Shown piece after piece: positions 17,606 through 27,213 of a DNA stretch of 64,000 nucleotides (position 1 is the stretch's first letter; each line of letters begins with the position of its first letter). The DNA is from Planctomycetota bacterium. GTDB lineage: Bacteria; Planctomycetota; Planctomycetia; Pirellulales; Pirellulaceae. The stretch covers positions 1-64,000 of the forward strand of contig JAFLCP010000015.1 of NCBI GenBank assembly GCA_017303505.1, read 5' to 3'. Position numbers and translations under genes: made by a program. Under the pieces are notes generated by a model that saw only the letters and a program-made list of their open reading frames with translations, was not told the origin of the DNA and did no database searches.

Positions 17606-19139
17606 TAGCCTGTTCCAAAATGTTCCGGGTGATTTGTTGCAGTCGCGGATCGGGGCCTTTGGGTTCGGTGTAGACTTTCGGCCGCATGTAGCCTGGCGGA
17701 GCGCTGAGCCCATCTGCCCACCAAATGGTAGCCGCATTAAAGACAAAGTTACCTTTGGGGCCAGGATAAATCGTGGCCGTGTATTGTCCGCCATTGGGTT
17801 TATCAGGAGCTGATTGAGTGGGGCCACTCGCCACAATTTCTAAGCCTGGAATCGGTGCAGGATCACCATGCCATTCCCAACCAATGACGCCAGGTATTTT
17901 GTCCCCATTCTTCATACCAGTGTCACGATAGATCCAATGTTCTTCTTTGGTGCAAATCCAATCTGCGCCACCAGTAACCGGCCCCGTGCTATGTGCCCCC
18001 ATCAATTCGTTGGCATAGGGGCGAACATGTTCGAGCGAGTCCATTTCGACAAAATCGTTGGTGCCATCAGGTGGCCCAAACACACCCACACGTCGAATCG
18101 ACTTCGTTGCTTCATCCCAAACAACACGTCCGCACACAGCGTTGCCCGAGAAGAACGCTAATGAGACACCATGTGCAATTGCCGCTTGCACATTGCGGAA
18201 CATTTCAATGGTCCAGTATTCGTCATGCCCTACACTTAACCATCCTTTGCACCGCAACATGCTGGTTGGGTCTGAATGAGTATCGCAGTTCGATACATAA
18301 GTCACATCGTACCCCAACGACTCCATCCAATAAGCGAACGGGAACTCCCACAACAAAAATTCGCCAGAGCCTGTTGATAAAGGTGCATCAAATATCTGAC
18401 AATACCGACCGTATGGACGGAGATAACTCACTTGCGACTTCCCGCCCCAATACCACTGATTCACGCCGTCGTCATACAGTGAGAATTGACTCGGCCAACG
18501 ATTGTAAGCTTGCCAGGTGTTATCGCTGCATTGAAAAACAAAATCGGCTTGGCGATCATCGCGCACAATAAAAATCACGTAACTGTCTTGGCCACTCTTT
18601 AGCGCGGTGAGCTTTCCTAAATACACACCGCTGATCGCATCGGCGGGAACCTGCCATTCAAAAGCGGTGGCCCATTGGCAAACCATCAATCGTTGGGCTT
18701 GAGGTTCAGGGGTCGGTTGTGTCTCTACGGCAACGGGCGGGAGAGTGGCGATATGCCGTCCCCCTTTACCGCCGTAGTAACCAAGTCGAAAAATCTCGAG
18801 TTGTACATCCGAGCCTGGATTAGCGCTAACTTTAACTTCGAGCGTTTCACCCGCCCGAATACTTGCATGAGAACAATAGCCTTCTATGACGGGCGAACGA
18901 TACTTGGTGGCTGGATCGATTTGGCAATTTCTTAGCATCCAATCGGTGGTACCTGGACGCTGATTTTCTCGCACAATAATGGATTCACCAGCTACAGCAG
19001 CAAGTGAAGTTTGATTCAGCATCGGTGATAGAATTCCAAGCCCTGCCGCTACGCCACCTGCATTTCGAAATAGGTCGCGACGATGGAAGCCTTTCGAAGA
19101 AGCAGCAACTGGGTCTTGGTTCGGAATGGGGTCGGTCAT
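17583..19139 (-). CDS. N,N-dimethylformamidase beta-subunit-like protein, Tat-type leader
   Basis: 518 residues. The N-terminal Arg-Arg-Asp-Leu-Phe-Arg motif (residues 20-25) and following hydrophobic stretch indicate Tat export. The body matches the large-subunit-like domain of N,N-dimethylformamidase: G-Y-Y-G-G-K-G-G-R near residue 113, D-N-T-W-Q-A-Y-N-R-W near 205, and V-G-H-D-E-Y-W near 300. True DMFase is an iron-dependent amidohydrolase, but planctomycetes carry several such proteins of unknown substrate. It lies alone between two repeat-flanked stops. Its last residues (about M-R-H-E-T) are encoded by the heptamer repeat, so its natural C-terminus may be a recent extension. Confidence 0.8.
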   Translation of the reverse strand: MTDPIPNQDPVAASSKGFHRRDLFRNAGGVAAGLGILSPMLNQTSLAAVAGESIIVRENQRPGTTDWMLRNCQIDPATKYRSPVIEGYCSHASIRAGETLEVKVSANPGSDVQLEIFRLGYYGGKGGRHIATLPPVAVETQPTPEPQAQRLMVCQWATAFEWQVPADAISGVYLGKLTALKSGQDSYVIFIVRDDRQADFVFQCSDNTWQAYNRWPSQFSLYDDGVNQWYWGGKSQVSYLRPYGRYCQIFDAPLSTGSGEFLLWEFPFAYWMESLGYDVTYVSNCDTHSDPTSMLRCKGWLSVGHDEYWTIEMFRNVQAAIAHGVSLAFFSGNAVCGRVVWDEATKSIRRVGVFGPPDGTNDFVEMDSLEHVRPYANELMGAHSTGPVTGGADWICTKEEHWIYRDTGMKNGDKIPGVIGWEWHGDPAPIPGLEIVASGPTQSAPDKPNGGQYTATIYPGPKGNFVFNAATIWWADGLSAPPGYMRPKVYTEPKGPDPRLQQITRNILEQARNMRHET

Positions 19140-19523
19140 CGCTGAACCTCATGCAGGAGGGAATTGGAGAGGGAGGAGAGACCGGCAATGTACCATCATT
19201 TGATATCAGACTCAAAAAACTATTGGATCTGACGGATGCCAAAATACGCTCTCTCCTGCATTAGCCCTGGTAATTCTAAGGACAAAACTGGGGGTTTTTC
19301 CATGAAATTGCGGTTCTTACGCAGGCTAATTGAAGAAGACGCGTAGACGAGCCCCAGGGACTTCGGATATTTAGAAACTTCCCGTGGAGAGCAATTCGTG
19401 GTAGTTGTAGAAAGAAGAGGAGTCACGCCGTTCGGTTGAATCGCGTACTTTTCTGCCCCGAATGATCCCAAATGTGACTTTTGGTTTTGTTGTCTATTTG
19501 CTGTGAATTGAGAATTCAGTTCG
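19140..19523. other. Intergenic region upstream of DAHP synthase
   Basis: 384 bp between divergent genes. No coding frame is convincing. A short palindrome (T-G-A-A-T-T-G-A-G-A-A-T-T-C-A) lies at about 19503. The promoter of the DAHP synthase gene is expected here. Confidence 0.35.
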
Positions 19524-20888
19524 ATGAATACTAGTTGGTCGCCGTCGTCTTGGCAGTCGCGTACAGCCCTGCAAATGCCCATTTATCCAAACGAAAACGA
19601 ACTGCAATCTGCACTCCACCGCTTAGCCGGTTTACCTCCATTGGTCACCAGCTGGGAAATCGAAACTTTGCGAGAACGCTTGGCAGAAGCGGCCAGTGGC
19701 AATGCGTTTTTGCTCCAAGGTGGCGACTGCACGGAAAGTATCGACGAGTGCAGTACCGATGGCGTTGTCCGCCAAATCAAAGTGTTGATGCAAATGAGTT
19801 TGGTATTGATGCAAGCTTCGCTGAAACGCGTTGTTCGCGTGGCCCGAATCGCGGGGCAATATGCCAAACCTCGCTCGAATGACACCGAAACTCGCAACGG
19901 AGTTACGCTCCCCGTCTATCGCGGCGACATTATCAACCGTTCTCCGTTCACTCCCGAGGACCGCCAACCGAATCCCGAACTTTTGCTGAAGGGATATGAG
20001 CGAGCCGCGTTGACTTTGAATTTTATTCGGGCCTTGTGCGTAGGTGGTTTCGCCGACTTACATCATCCCGAAAATTGGGATCTCGATTTTTGCAAAGATT
20101 CACAAATCGCAAGACAGTTTCATCAGTTGGTTGATTCAATTGTGGAATCGCTGCGGTTCATGGAAACGGTTACCGGTAAAGCTCAAAGTGAAACTCGCAG
20201 TGCTGAAGTTTTCACATCGCACGAAGGCCTTCACTTACCGTACGAGCAGGCTCAAACGCGTCAAGTGCCACGCCGCGAAGGCTGGTACAACTTGAGCACG
20301 CATTTACCTTGGATTGGTTATCGAACCGCTCAATTGGATGGCGCACACATCGAGTACTTCCGTGGCATTTGTAATCCAGTCGGTTGCAAAATCGGCGCGG
20401 ATACTAAGCCCGATTATCTGTTAAAGCTTTTAGAGATTCTCAATCCGCATCGTATCCCCGGAAAGATGCTGCTCATTCATCGCTTTGGACACCAAAAGAT
20501 CCAAGACTACTTGCCACCGTTGGTGCGAGTTGTTCAGGGTGCGGGACATCCCGTGCTGTGGGTCGCTGACCCGATGCATGGCAACACCGTTTCCTCCCCT
20601 GCGGGTTATAAGACGCGACGATTTGAAGACATCACGTCTGAGTTATTGCAGGCATTCGACATTCACCAACAACTTGACAGTCATCTCGGTGGTGTGCACT
20701 TGGAATTGACGGGCGACAATGTGACCGAATGTACGGGTGGAGCTCGGGGATTAGCGGAAACCGATTTACATCGCGCGTACAAGACATTGGTCGATCCTCG
20801 CCTCAACTATGAACAAGCGATGGAGATTGCATTCTTGATTGCACAGCGCTTGAAACAAAATCGTCCAAGTGCCGACACTGCACATTGA
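19524..20888 (+). CDS. 3-deoxy-7-phosphoheptulonate synthase, class II
   Basis: 454 residues, the usual length for class II (plant/actinobacterial-type) DAHP synthases. It condenses phosphoenolpyruvate and erythrose 4-phosphate in the first step of the shikimate pathway, in the cytoplasm, with a divalent metal. Signatures include Q-G-G-D-C-T-E-S near 65-72, R-V-A-R-I-A-G-Q-Y-A-K-P-R-S near 106-120, P-V-G-C-K near 287, and W-V-A-D-P-M-H-G-N-T near 345. Internal regulatory sites typical of some class II enzymes cannot be judged. It is a single gene, not clustered with other aro genes here. Confidence 0.94.
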   Translation: MNTSWSPSSWQSRTALQMPIYPNENELQSALHRLAGLPPLVTSWEIETLRERLAEAASGNAFLLQGGDCTESIDECSTDGVVRQIKVLMQMSLVLMQASLKRVVRVARIAGQYAKPRSNDTETRNGVTLPVYRGDIINRSPFTPEDRQPNPELLLKGYERAALTLNFIRALCVGGFADLHHPENWDLDFCKDSQIARQFHQLVDSIVESLRFMETVTGKAQSETRSAEVFTSHEGLHLPYEQAQTRQVPRREGWYNLSTHLPWIGYRTAQLDGAHIEYFRGICNPVGCKIGADTKPDYLLKLLEILNPHRIPGKMLLIHRFGHQKIQDYLPPLVRVVQGAGHPVLWVADPMHGNTVSSPAGYKTRRFEDITSELLQAFDIHQQLDSHLGGVHLELTGDNVTECTGGARGLAETDLHRAYKTLVDPRLNYEQAMEIAFLIAQRLKQNRPSADTAH

Positions 20889-21419
20889 GTCGCTTGGTAA
20901 CTTTGCCCCTTTTCGTTCGCGACGCTGGGCTGCGAATCATTGTATTTTTCGCCGCATTCCACCCACCCGCGAAGAAATGCCTTCAGCTGTTTCTTCGCGA
21001 GTTATGGTAAGGCTAGCCAAAAGAGTTGAGGTCCGGGCTTGGAATAGACGTTGATAAGCGATTAGGCTCGCTTGAAATTGGGGCCGCGCCGAAAGCTCGT
21101 TCTCGTCGACTTGTTCAAGGCTCTTCCTTTTTCGAATGTTTTTTGGCCGCAGTTGATACTTAGCGCCAGATTCGATTCGAATCTGGCGGGACTTATCAAT
21201 ATCTCCCGACAAAATAAAAGCCGGTGAAATCGAAGAATAGTGCGTAACATCCCCATCGCGATGGCTTCCGCAAAACCGCTCGAAAGACCCCAATATTGCC
21301 CCGTTTTTTGGGCAAATTCCGTTTTTCGACGTATCGCGGTTGAAATCTAACGAGCGAGCCTTCATGCTAAAGGAATTCCGGTATCCCACCTACCTTACTT
21401 CCTGCCTGAGGTCTCTTCG
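20889..21419. other. Intergenic region, no gene seen
   Basis: 531 bp between DAHP synthase and the oxidoreductase. A 150-codon minus-strand frame at 20937-21389 looks spurious. It holds a perfect inverted repeat (20968-20999) and a second inverted stretch near 21170 (A-T-T-C-G-A-T-T-C-G-A-A-T motif). The promoter of the oxidoreductase operon is presumably near its end. Confidence 0.4.
20968..20999. terminator. Stem-loop, possible terminator after DAHP synthase
   Basis: Perfect 10-bp stem (20968-20977 with 20990-20999) and a 12-base loop, 79 bp downstream of the DAHP synthase stop. There is no T-run after it on the plus strand, so it may be a stabilising or factor-dependent element. Confidence 0.45.
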
Positions 21420-22793
21420 ATGTCGACTGTGGAATCTTCGAGTCCAACTAAAAATCCCGTCCTTTCCCAGAAGCCATCACGTCGCAGTTTCTTGCGACAA
21501 ACTTCGATCGCCGCAGCCGCTGTTACGGGCTACTTTTCTTTCCCTTCAGCCGCCCGAGCGTACCAATCACCCAACGAAAAATTGAATATCGCCATCGTTG
21601 GTTGCGGCAACAAAGGTTGGCACAATGTCGAACAATTGACTTCGGAGAACATCGTCGCTCTTTGCGATGTCGACACCAACTATCTCGACCATGCAGCCAT
21701 GGTGCATACCAAGGCCACTCGACACCGCGACTTTCGCAAGATGATCGAAGTAGAACTGAAAAACATCGATGCGGTTGTCGTCTCGACATCCGACCATACA
21801 CATGCCCCAGCTTCGTCCATCGCTTTAGATCTTGGCAAACACGTTTATTGCGAAAAGCCGTTGAGCCACACGGTGAGTGAAGCGCGGGCACTCGCAAAAT
21901 TGGCTGCCAAAAACAAACTTGCTACCCAAATGGGAACTCAGATTCACGCAGAAGGCAACTATCGTCGCGTCGTCGAATTGGTTCAAAGTGGTGCAATCGG
22001 CAAAGTGACTGAAGTTTATTCTTGGTGCAACAAAGGTTGGTCCAATGGCCGCTTCGGTCCAACGTCACCAGTGCCCGCGAATTTGGATTGGGATCTTTGG
22101 TTGGGGCCAGCTAAAGAGCGTCCTTATTCCAACAACATTCATCCTGGCAACTGGAGACGATTCTGGGAGTATGGAGGTGGAACGTTTGGCGATATGGCTT
22201 GTCATGTTGTTGACTTACCATTTTGGGCACTCAATTTGCGTCACCCTATCGCTGTCACTTGCGAAGGCCCTGAGCCACATCCAGATGGAACACCCGAATG
22301 GACCAAATGCACTTACGAATTCGGTGAAGAGGCCGGCCATGGTCCACTGAAGCTTCATTGGGCAGATGGCACCGCGAACTTTGATCTTGTTAAAGAAACC
22401 AAAGATCATAGTGGCATGCCCTTAACGACTTGGGGACTTGGTGTTTTGTTTGTGGGCGACAAGGGAATGTTGGTGGCCGACTATGGTCGCCGACAACTGT
22501 TACCACACGACCAGTTCACCGAATTCAAAGCCCCTGAAGAGACCATCGCCAACTCTATCGGACATTGGCGTGAATGGGTCGAAGCTTGCAAGACCGGTTC
22601 ACCAACCACATGCAACTTCGATTACTCGGGAGCTCTCTCTGAAACTGTGCTGCTTGGAATTGTCGCTTTCCGAACGGGTAAACGCATCACGTGGGATGCC
22701 GCCAATCTCAAAGCAACCAACGCTCCTGAAGCCGATGCATACATCACCAAAGAGTATCGCAAAGGTTGGGAAGTGGTGGGACTCAAGAGTTAA
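21420..22793 (+). CDS. Gfo/Idh/MocA family oxidoreductase, Tat-type leader
   Basis: 457 residues. A Ser-Arg-Arg-Ser-Phe-Leu-Arg-Gln motif (about 21-28) and Ala-rich hydrophobic segment (to about 46) form a Tat signal, a recurring feature in planctomycete members that act outside the cytoplasm. The Rossmann motif I-A-I-V-G-C-G-N-K-G is at about 57-66, and E-K-P-L (about 145) is the family hallmark near the active-site Lys. Members oxidise sugars or related polyols with bound NAD(P). It is the first gene of an apparent operon with DUF1549/1553, DUF1501 and sulfatase genes (45, 4 and 42 bp spacing), suggesting carbohydrate catabolism. Confidence 0.92.
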   Translation: MSTVESSSPTKNPVLSQKPSRRSFLRQTSIAAAAVTGYFSFPSAARAYQSPNEKLNIAIVGCGNKGWHNVEQLTSENIVALCDVDTNYLDHAAMVHTKATRHRDFRKMIEVELKNIDAVVVSTSDHTHAPASSIALDLGKHVYCEKPLSHTVSEARALAKLAAKNKLATQMGTQIHAEGNYRRVVELVQSGAIGKVTEVYSWCNKGWSNGRFGPTSPVPANLDWDLWLGPAKERPYSNNIHPGNWRRFWEYGGGTFGDMACHVVDLPFWALNLRHPIAVTCEGPEPHPDGTPEWTKCTYEFGEEAGHGPLKLHWADGTANFDLVKETKDHSGMPLTTWGLGVLFVGDKGMLVADYGRRQLLPHDQFTEFKAPEETIANSIGHWREWVEACKTGSPTTCNFDYSGALSETVLLGIVAFRTGKRITWDAANLKATNAPEADAYITKEYRKGWEVVGLKS

Positions 22794-22838
22794 CGCGACT
22801 GGTTTTCTTAACGAGAATCAGCTTGGTGGAGCAGAGGC

Positions 22839-25721
22839 ATGCCAATGCGCACGGTAGGAAGAGTCAACAGCTTGGCACTAGTGATGTTGATTTACATCAC
22901 TGGTTCGCTACGCGCCCAGTCGTCACCCCAAGAAGCATTTTTTGAAAGCCGTATCCGACCGTTATTGATCGAACATTGCTATGAATGCCATTCGGCGGAT
23001 GCGGTGGCCAAAAATGAACTCAAGGGAGGCTTATTGCTCGATTCGGCAGAATCAATGCGGCAAGGTGGAGATAGTGGTTCGGCTATCGACACCAACGACG
23101 TAGATGCCAGCTTGATTCTAACTGCGATGCGGTATGAAGGGCTGGAGATGCCCCCCGATGGCAAACTTAGCGAGCAAGAAATTGCCGATGTTCGCCAATG
23201 GATTGCAGATGGCGCATTTCATTCAGGTAAACCATCCGCACACGCCAGTGATGCCAAAGCCAAGCCCAATATTGATATCCAAGCGGCTCGCAAGTTATGG
23301 CCCTATTTTCCGCTGCAGCAACCGCCACTACCCGCATTGCCAAGCACGCAAGTTGATCAAGCGAAAACGACGTCGGTGAATGAGAGTCGTTCGGCGATTG
23401 ACTATTTTTTAATCGCTCGGGCACGGGAGAAATCTCTATCTCCCGAGTCTGAACTGGAAAAGTCTCGTTTGGTTCGGCGCTTGTACTACGACCTAACGGG
23501 ACTCCCGCCAACGCCCGAGCAACTAGCAAGCTATCTTCATGACATCGAACCGGACGCTTATGAACGACTGGTGGATCAACTCCTCTCTTCACCCCATTTC
23601 GGTGTACGTTGGGGACGGAATTGGCTCGACATTGTCCGTTTTGCCGAGTCGACCACACTACGTGGGTTGATCTATACGGAGGCTTGGCGGTTCCGAGATT
23701 ATGTTATCGATTCGATTCAACACGATCGACCGCTCGATCAAATGATTCGCGAACATATCGCTGGCGATCTTTTGCCCAATCAATCCATCGAAGATAAAAC
23801 GCGTGGACTTATCGCCACAACGTTCTTGACTTTAGGCAATCACAACCTGGAAGAACAGGACAAACAGCAATTGCGAATGGATGTTGTCGATGAGCAACTG
23901 GATGTCATTGGACAAGCCTTCCTCGGACAAACATTGGGATGTGCGCGGTGTCATGACCATAAGTTCGATCCGATACCCACCAAAGATTATTATGCGATGG
24001 CAGGTATTTTGCGAAATGTGCAGACATTAAAAGATGCCAACGTTTCAAACTGGGTAACAAGACCGTTACCCACCACTGCAGAGCAAGAAACTCACTATGC
24101 GCAGCTAACACAACAGTTAAGTCATCTCGATGCACAAATCAAAACATTAAAAACCGAACTAGCGAACTTTAACGCTGAAACTACAAACGATCCTATACCG
24201 CTAAAGAGACTCGAAGGAGTGGTTGTCGACGACAGTGAAGCGCAAGTGGTTGGTTCCTGGACTCACTCTCAACATGTTAAGCCGTACCTCGGCAACGGTT
24301 ATCTGCATGACGACAACAGCGACAAAGGCGAAAAGACATTGACATTCGCCACCACGCAACTTAACAGTGGAAACTATGAAGTTCGTTTAGCCTATTCCCC
24401 TGCAGAAAGTCGCGCCAATCGTATTCAAGTCACCGTCGCTTCAGCCGATGGAGAGAAAGTGGTCACGGTCGATCAGAGCCGAAAGCCCGACATCGTACCC
24501 TGCTTTGTATCGCTGGGAAGTTATCGCTTTGAAACGGGTGGGCAAGCCTATGTTCTGATATCTACGGGCGAAACAGACGGATATGTAACTGCCGATGCCG
24601 TGCAATTTCTACCACAAGGCCAGTCCGATTCCTTCGCCAACACCAATAGCGGTAGCAACGCAAAAGAGCTCGCAGCCGACCGCAAGGCTCTGCAAGACAA
24701 AATGAGCCAACTGGAAGCGGAAAAGAAATCCGTACAAGCGGAACTCGATTTGCGTCCTCAAACGATGTCTGTCATCGAGAGAAAAGAGATTGAGGAGCCC
24801 TACATCAACATCCGAGGCATTGTGCATTCGCGGGGAGCGAATGTGAATCGCGGTTTCCTCGATGTGGCAGGTGGCAATTTGGGGATCGATTTACCTGACT
24901 CACAGAGTGGAAGATTGGAACTCGTCGATTGGTTGGTGTCCCCTCAGAATCCTTTGACGTCTCGCGTGCTGGCGAATCGTATCTGGGCGTGGACGATGGG
25001 TGTAGGTTTAGCACGCAACCCCGACCATCTTGGCCCGAGCAGCGAACCACCGTTACATCCTGAACTGATCGACTATCTCGCGTGTGACTTGCAGGCGAAT
25101 GAATGGTCCCTCAAGAAAATGGTGCGAAACATAGTCTTATCGGCCGCATATCGACGACGCACAGAGACAGCATCACCTGCCGATCCCGATAACAGATACT
25201 GGATGCGCGGTGAGAAGAAATTCTTGACCGCCGAATCGATCCGTGATTCCATGTTGCAAATCGCAGGACAACTGGATGGTCGCTTGTACGGCAGTGAGCT
25301 CTCGCCACTGCCTGCAGCCGATTATGGCTATGAATCGAAGAGCCAACGCCGTAGCGTGTTTTTGCCTATGTTTCGCAATTCGTTACCTAAGTTGTTGGTC
25401 GCTTTTGACATGGCCGATCCAAGTCGGGTTACTGGGTCACGCAATCAGAGTATCGTCGCACCTCAAGCCCTGTTGATGTTGAATTCCGATGAAGTGGCCC
25501 ATTGGTCCGGTGCGGCAGCCAAACAGATTTTGCGTTACCCACTTAAAGACACCAACGATCGGCTTGATTTTGTGTTTCGCCAAATCTTGATGCGAACACC
25601 CACGGATAGCGAACGCGCATTGTTCCAAGAATATCTTGGCACAGATCACGACTCCGTCGACGTTTGGCAAGATGTGTATCAGACACTCTTTGGCTCCGCC
25701 GAATTTCGCACATTGGATTGA
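22839..25721 (+). CDS. DUF1549/DUF1553 protein with planctomycete cytochrome domain and golvesin-like domain
   Basis: 960 residues. After a signal peptide comes a planctomycete cytochrome c domain with C47-Y-E-C50-H51 and a D-S-A-E-S...G-G-D-S-G-S-A pattern. Then DUF1549 (about 180-400) includes C368-A-R-C371-H372. Residues about 460-592 form a beta-sandwich of golvesin/xanthan-lyase C-terminal type (V-V-D-D-S near the start and A-D-A-V-Q-F at its end), a short coiled coil (about 610-645), then DUF1553 (about 680-950). Golvesin-like domains usually bind carbohydrate. It overlaps nothing and sits 45 bp after the oxidoreductase. The exact chemistry is unknown; a secreted polymer-binding or oxidising role is plausible. 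Confidence 0.9.
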   Translation: MPMRTVGRVNSLALVMLIYITGSLRAQSSPQEAFFESRIRPLLIEHCYECHSADAVAKNELKGGLLLDSAESMRQGGDSGSAIDTNDVDASLILTAMRYEGLEMPPDGKLSEQEIADVRQWIADGAFHSGKPSAHASDAKAKPNIDIQAARKLWPYFPLQQPPLPALPSTQVDQAKTTSVNESRSAIDYFLIARAREKSLSPESELEKSRLVRRLYYDLTGLPPTPEQLASYLHDIEPDAYERLVDQLLSSPHFGVRWGRNWLDIVRFAESTTLRGLIYTEAWRFRDYVIDSIQHDRPLDQMIREHIAGDLLPNQSIEDKTRGLIATTFLTLGNHNLEEQDKQQLRMDVVDEQLDVIGQAFLGQTLGCARCHDHKFDPIPTKDYYAMAGILRNVQTLKDANVSNWVTRPLPTTAEQETHYAQLTQQLSHLDAQIKTLKTELANFNAETTNDPIPLKRLEGVVVDDSEAQVVGSWTHSQHVKPYLGNGYLHDDNSDKGEKTLTFATTQLNSGNYEVRLAYSPAESRANRIQVTVASADGEKVVTVDQSRKPDIVPCFVSLGSYRFETGGQAYVLISTGETDGYVTADAVQFLPQGQSDSFANTNSGSNAKELAADRKALQDKMSQLEAEKKSVQAELDLRPQTMSVIERKEIEEPYINIRGIVHSRGANVNRGFLDVAGGNLGIDLPDSQSGRLELVDWLVSPQNPLTSRVLANRIWAWTMGVGLARNPDHLGPSSEPPLHPELIDYLACDLQANEWSLKKMVRNIVLSAAYRRRTETASPADPDNRYWMRGEKKFLTAESIRDSMLQIAGQLDGRLYGSELSPLPAADYGYESKSQRRSVFLPMFRNSLPKLLVAFDMADPSRVTGSRNQSIVAPQALLMLNSDEVAHWSGAAAKQILRYPLKDTNDRLDFVFRQILMRTPTDSERALFQEYLGTDHDSVDVWQDVYQTLFGSAEFRTLD

Positions 25722-25725
25722 ACCT

Positions 25726-27171
25726 ATGGGAATCAACGTTTCTCCTTTAACGCGACGGCAGTTGCTGCAAAATACCGGCTGTGGTTTCGGTATGTTGGCG
25801 TTTCAGAGCTTGCTGCAATCCACAGCATCACAAGCCGCCACATTCGACAAGGATAATTCGACACATCCCGCTATCTTCAATTTAACGCCCAAAGTAAAGC
25901 GGGTTATCTTCCTGTTCATGCAAGGCGGAGTCAGCCAAGTCGATAGTTTTGACCATAAGCCGAAACTGCAAGAATTCAGTGGTCAAAAAGTTCCATTCGA
26001 TGATGCGCGAGTGATCGCGAACACGGGCAAACGGGCAACACCGCAACGAGTTTTTTCTTCCCCGTGGAAATTCAAACCTTACGGCGAAACAGGCTTGATG
26101 GTCTCTGACTTGTTTCCGCATATCGGCCAACAAGCCGACGATCTATGTGTGATTCATTCGATGAACACTGAGGGCGTTGCCCATGGCCCAGCCACATTGT
26201 TCCTCCATTGCGGAGCGACGGTGGGATTTCGACCCTCGATGGGATCGTGGATATCGTATGGGCTGGGAACTGAGAATGAGAATCTTCCAGCGTTTATCAC
26301 GATCAGTCCTTCCGCTGGGAATGGTGGACCGCGCAATTATGGGAGTGGCTTCTTACCCGCCAAGTATCAAGGTACAGCCATTGGTCGCACCGCCAATGCG
26401 AAGCAACTGAATCATGTCGACTTTTTGAAGCCCAACATCACTGATGTAGAGCGACTACAAAAAAAATATGATCTGCTTCAAGCGATGAATCGACTTCGCC
26501 AACAACAATTACCGAATGATGACGAAGTGGAAGCTGTCGTTGAATCGTATGAGACCGCTTGGAGGATGCAGCATAAAGCGCCGGAAGTTTTGGACATCGA
26601 CAAGGAAGATGCGAATACTCTAAAACTTTATGGTATTGGTGATAAGGCAACCGACCGCTTTGGAAGACAATGCCTGCTTGCGCGTCGCTTGTGTGAAGCC
26701 GGTGTGCGCTTTATTCAAGTAACGTATGGCGACGATACCGCTAATCCAGCCTGGGATCAGCATAGCAATTTAGAAAAACATGCTGATCATGCATTGGCCA
26801 CGGATCGTCCCGTAGCCGCGTTATTGCAAGATCTGAAACAACGCGGCCTTCTCGAAGATACATTGGTATGGTGGGGTGGTGAATTTGGGCGCACGCCTTA
26901 TGCACAAGACAACGGGACAGGCCGCGACCATAATCCGGGCGGCTTTACCGTGTGGCTTGCGGGTGGTGGCGTTAAATCGGGTATCACCTATGGAGCCACC
27001 GATGAATTCGGACATGCGGCAATCGAGAATCGCGTACACATGCACGACCTACATGCAACCATTTTGCATTTAATGGGAGTGGATCACACAAAGCTTACCT
27101 ATCGCTACGCAGGTCGAGATTATCGCCTGACCGATGTTCACGGTAAAATTGTCACGGACATTTGTAGCTAG
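25726..27171 (+). CDS. DUF1501 domain-containing protein (DUF1549 partner)
   Basis: About 481 residues from an ATG four bases after the preceding stop; the frame is open further upstream but that would overlap the DUF1549 gene. An Arg-Arg-Gln-Leu-Leu-Gln motif (about 9-14) suggests a Tat leader. DUF1501 landmarks include F-L-F-M-Q-G-G-V-S-Q-V-D (about 60-71), W-D-Q-H-S-N (about 344) and G-G-E-F-G-R-T-P (about 383). The near-zero spacing shows translational coupling with the DUF1549/1553 gene, supporting a two-component secreted complex. Confidence 0.92.
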   Translation: MGINVSPLTRRQLLQNTGCGFGMLAFQSLLQSTASQAATFDKDNSTHPAIFNLTPKVKRVIFLFMQGGVSQVDSFDHKPKLQEFSGQKVPFDDARVIANTGKRATPQRVFSSPWKFKPYGETGLMVSDLFPHIGQQADDLCVIHSMNTEGVAHGPATLFLHCGATVGFRPSMGSWISYGLGTENENLPAFITISPSAGNGGPRNYGSGFLPAKYQGTAIGRTANAKQLNHVDFLKPNITDVERLQKKYDLLQAMNRLRQQQLPNDDEVEAVVESYETAWRMQHKAPEVLDIDKEDANTLKLYGIGDKATDRFGRQCLLARRLCEAGVRFIQVTYGDDTANPAWDQHSNLEKHADHALATDRPVAALLQDLKQRGLLEDTLVWWGGEFGRTPYAQDNGTGRDHNPGGFTVWLAGGGVKSGITYGATDEFGHAAIENRVHMHDLHATILHLMGVDHTKLTYRYAGRDYRLTDVHGKIVTDICS

Positions 27172-27213
27172 TTTTTGCCACCGCAACTCTTCTCTTCAAA
27201 CGGTTGTCTCAGC

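Noticed and set aside
20937-21389. 150-codon minus-strand frame in the intergenic region after DAHP synthase
   Set aside because: Composition (Arg/Ser-rich, no motif), overlap with a perfect stem-loop, and no good start signal; probably spurious.
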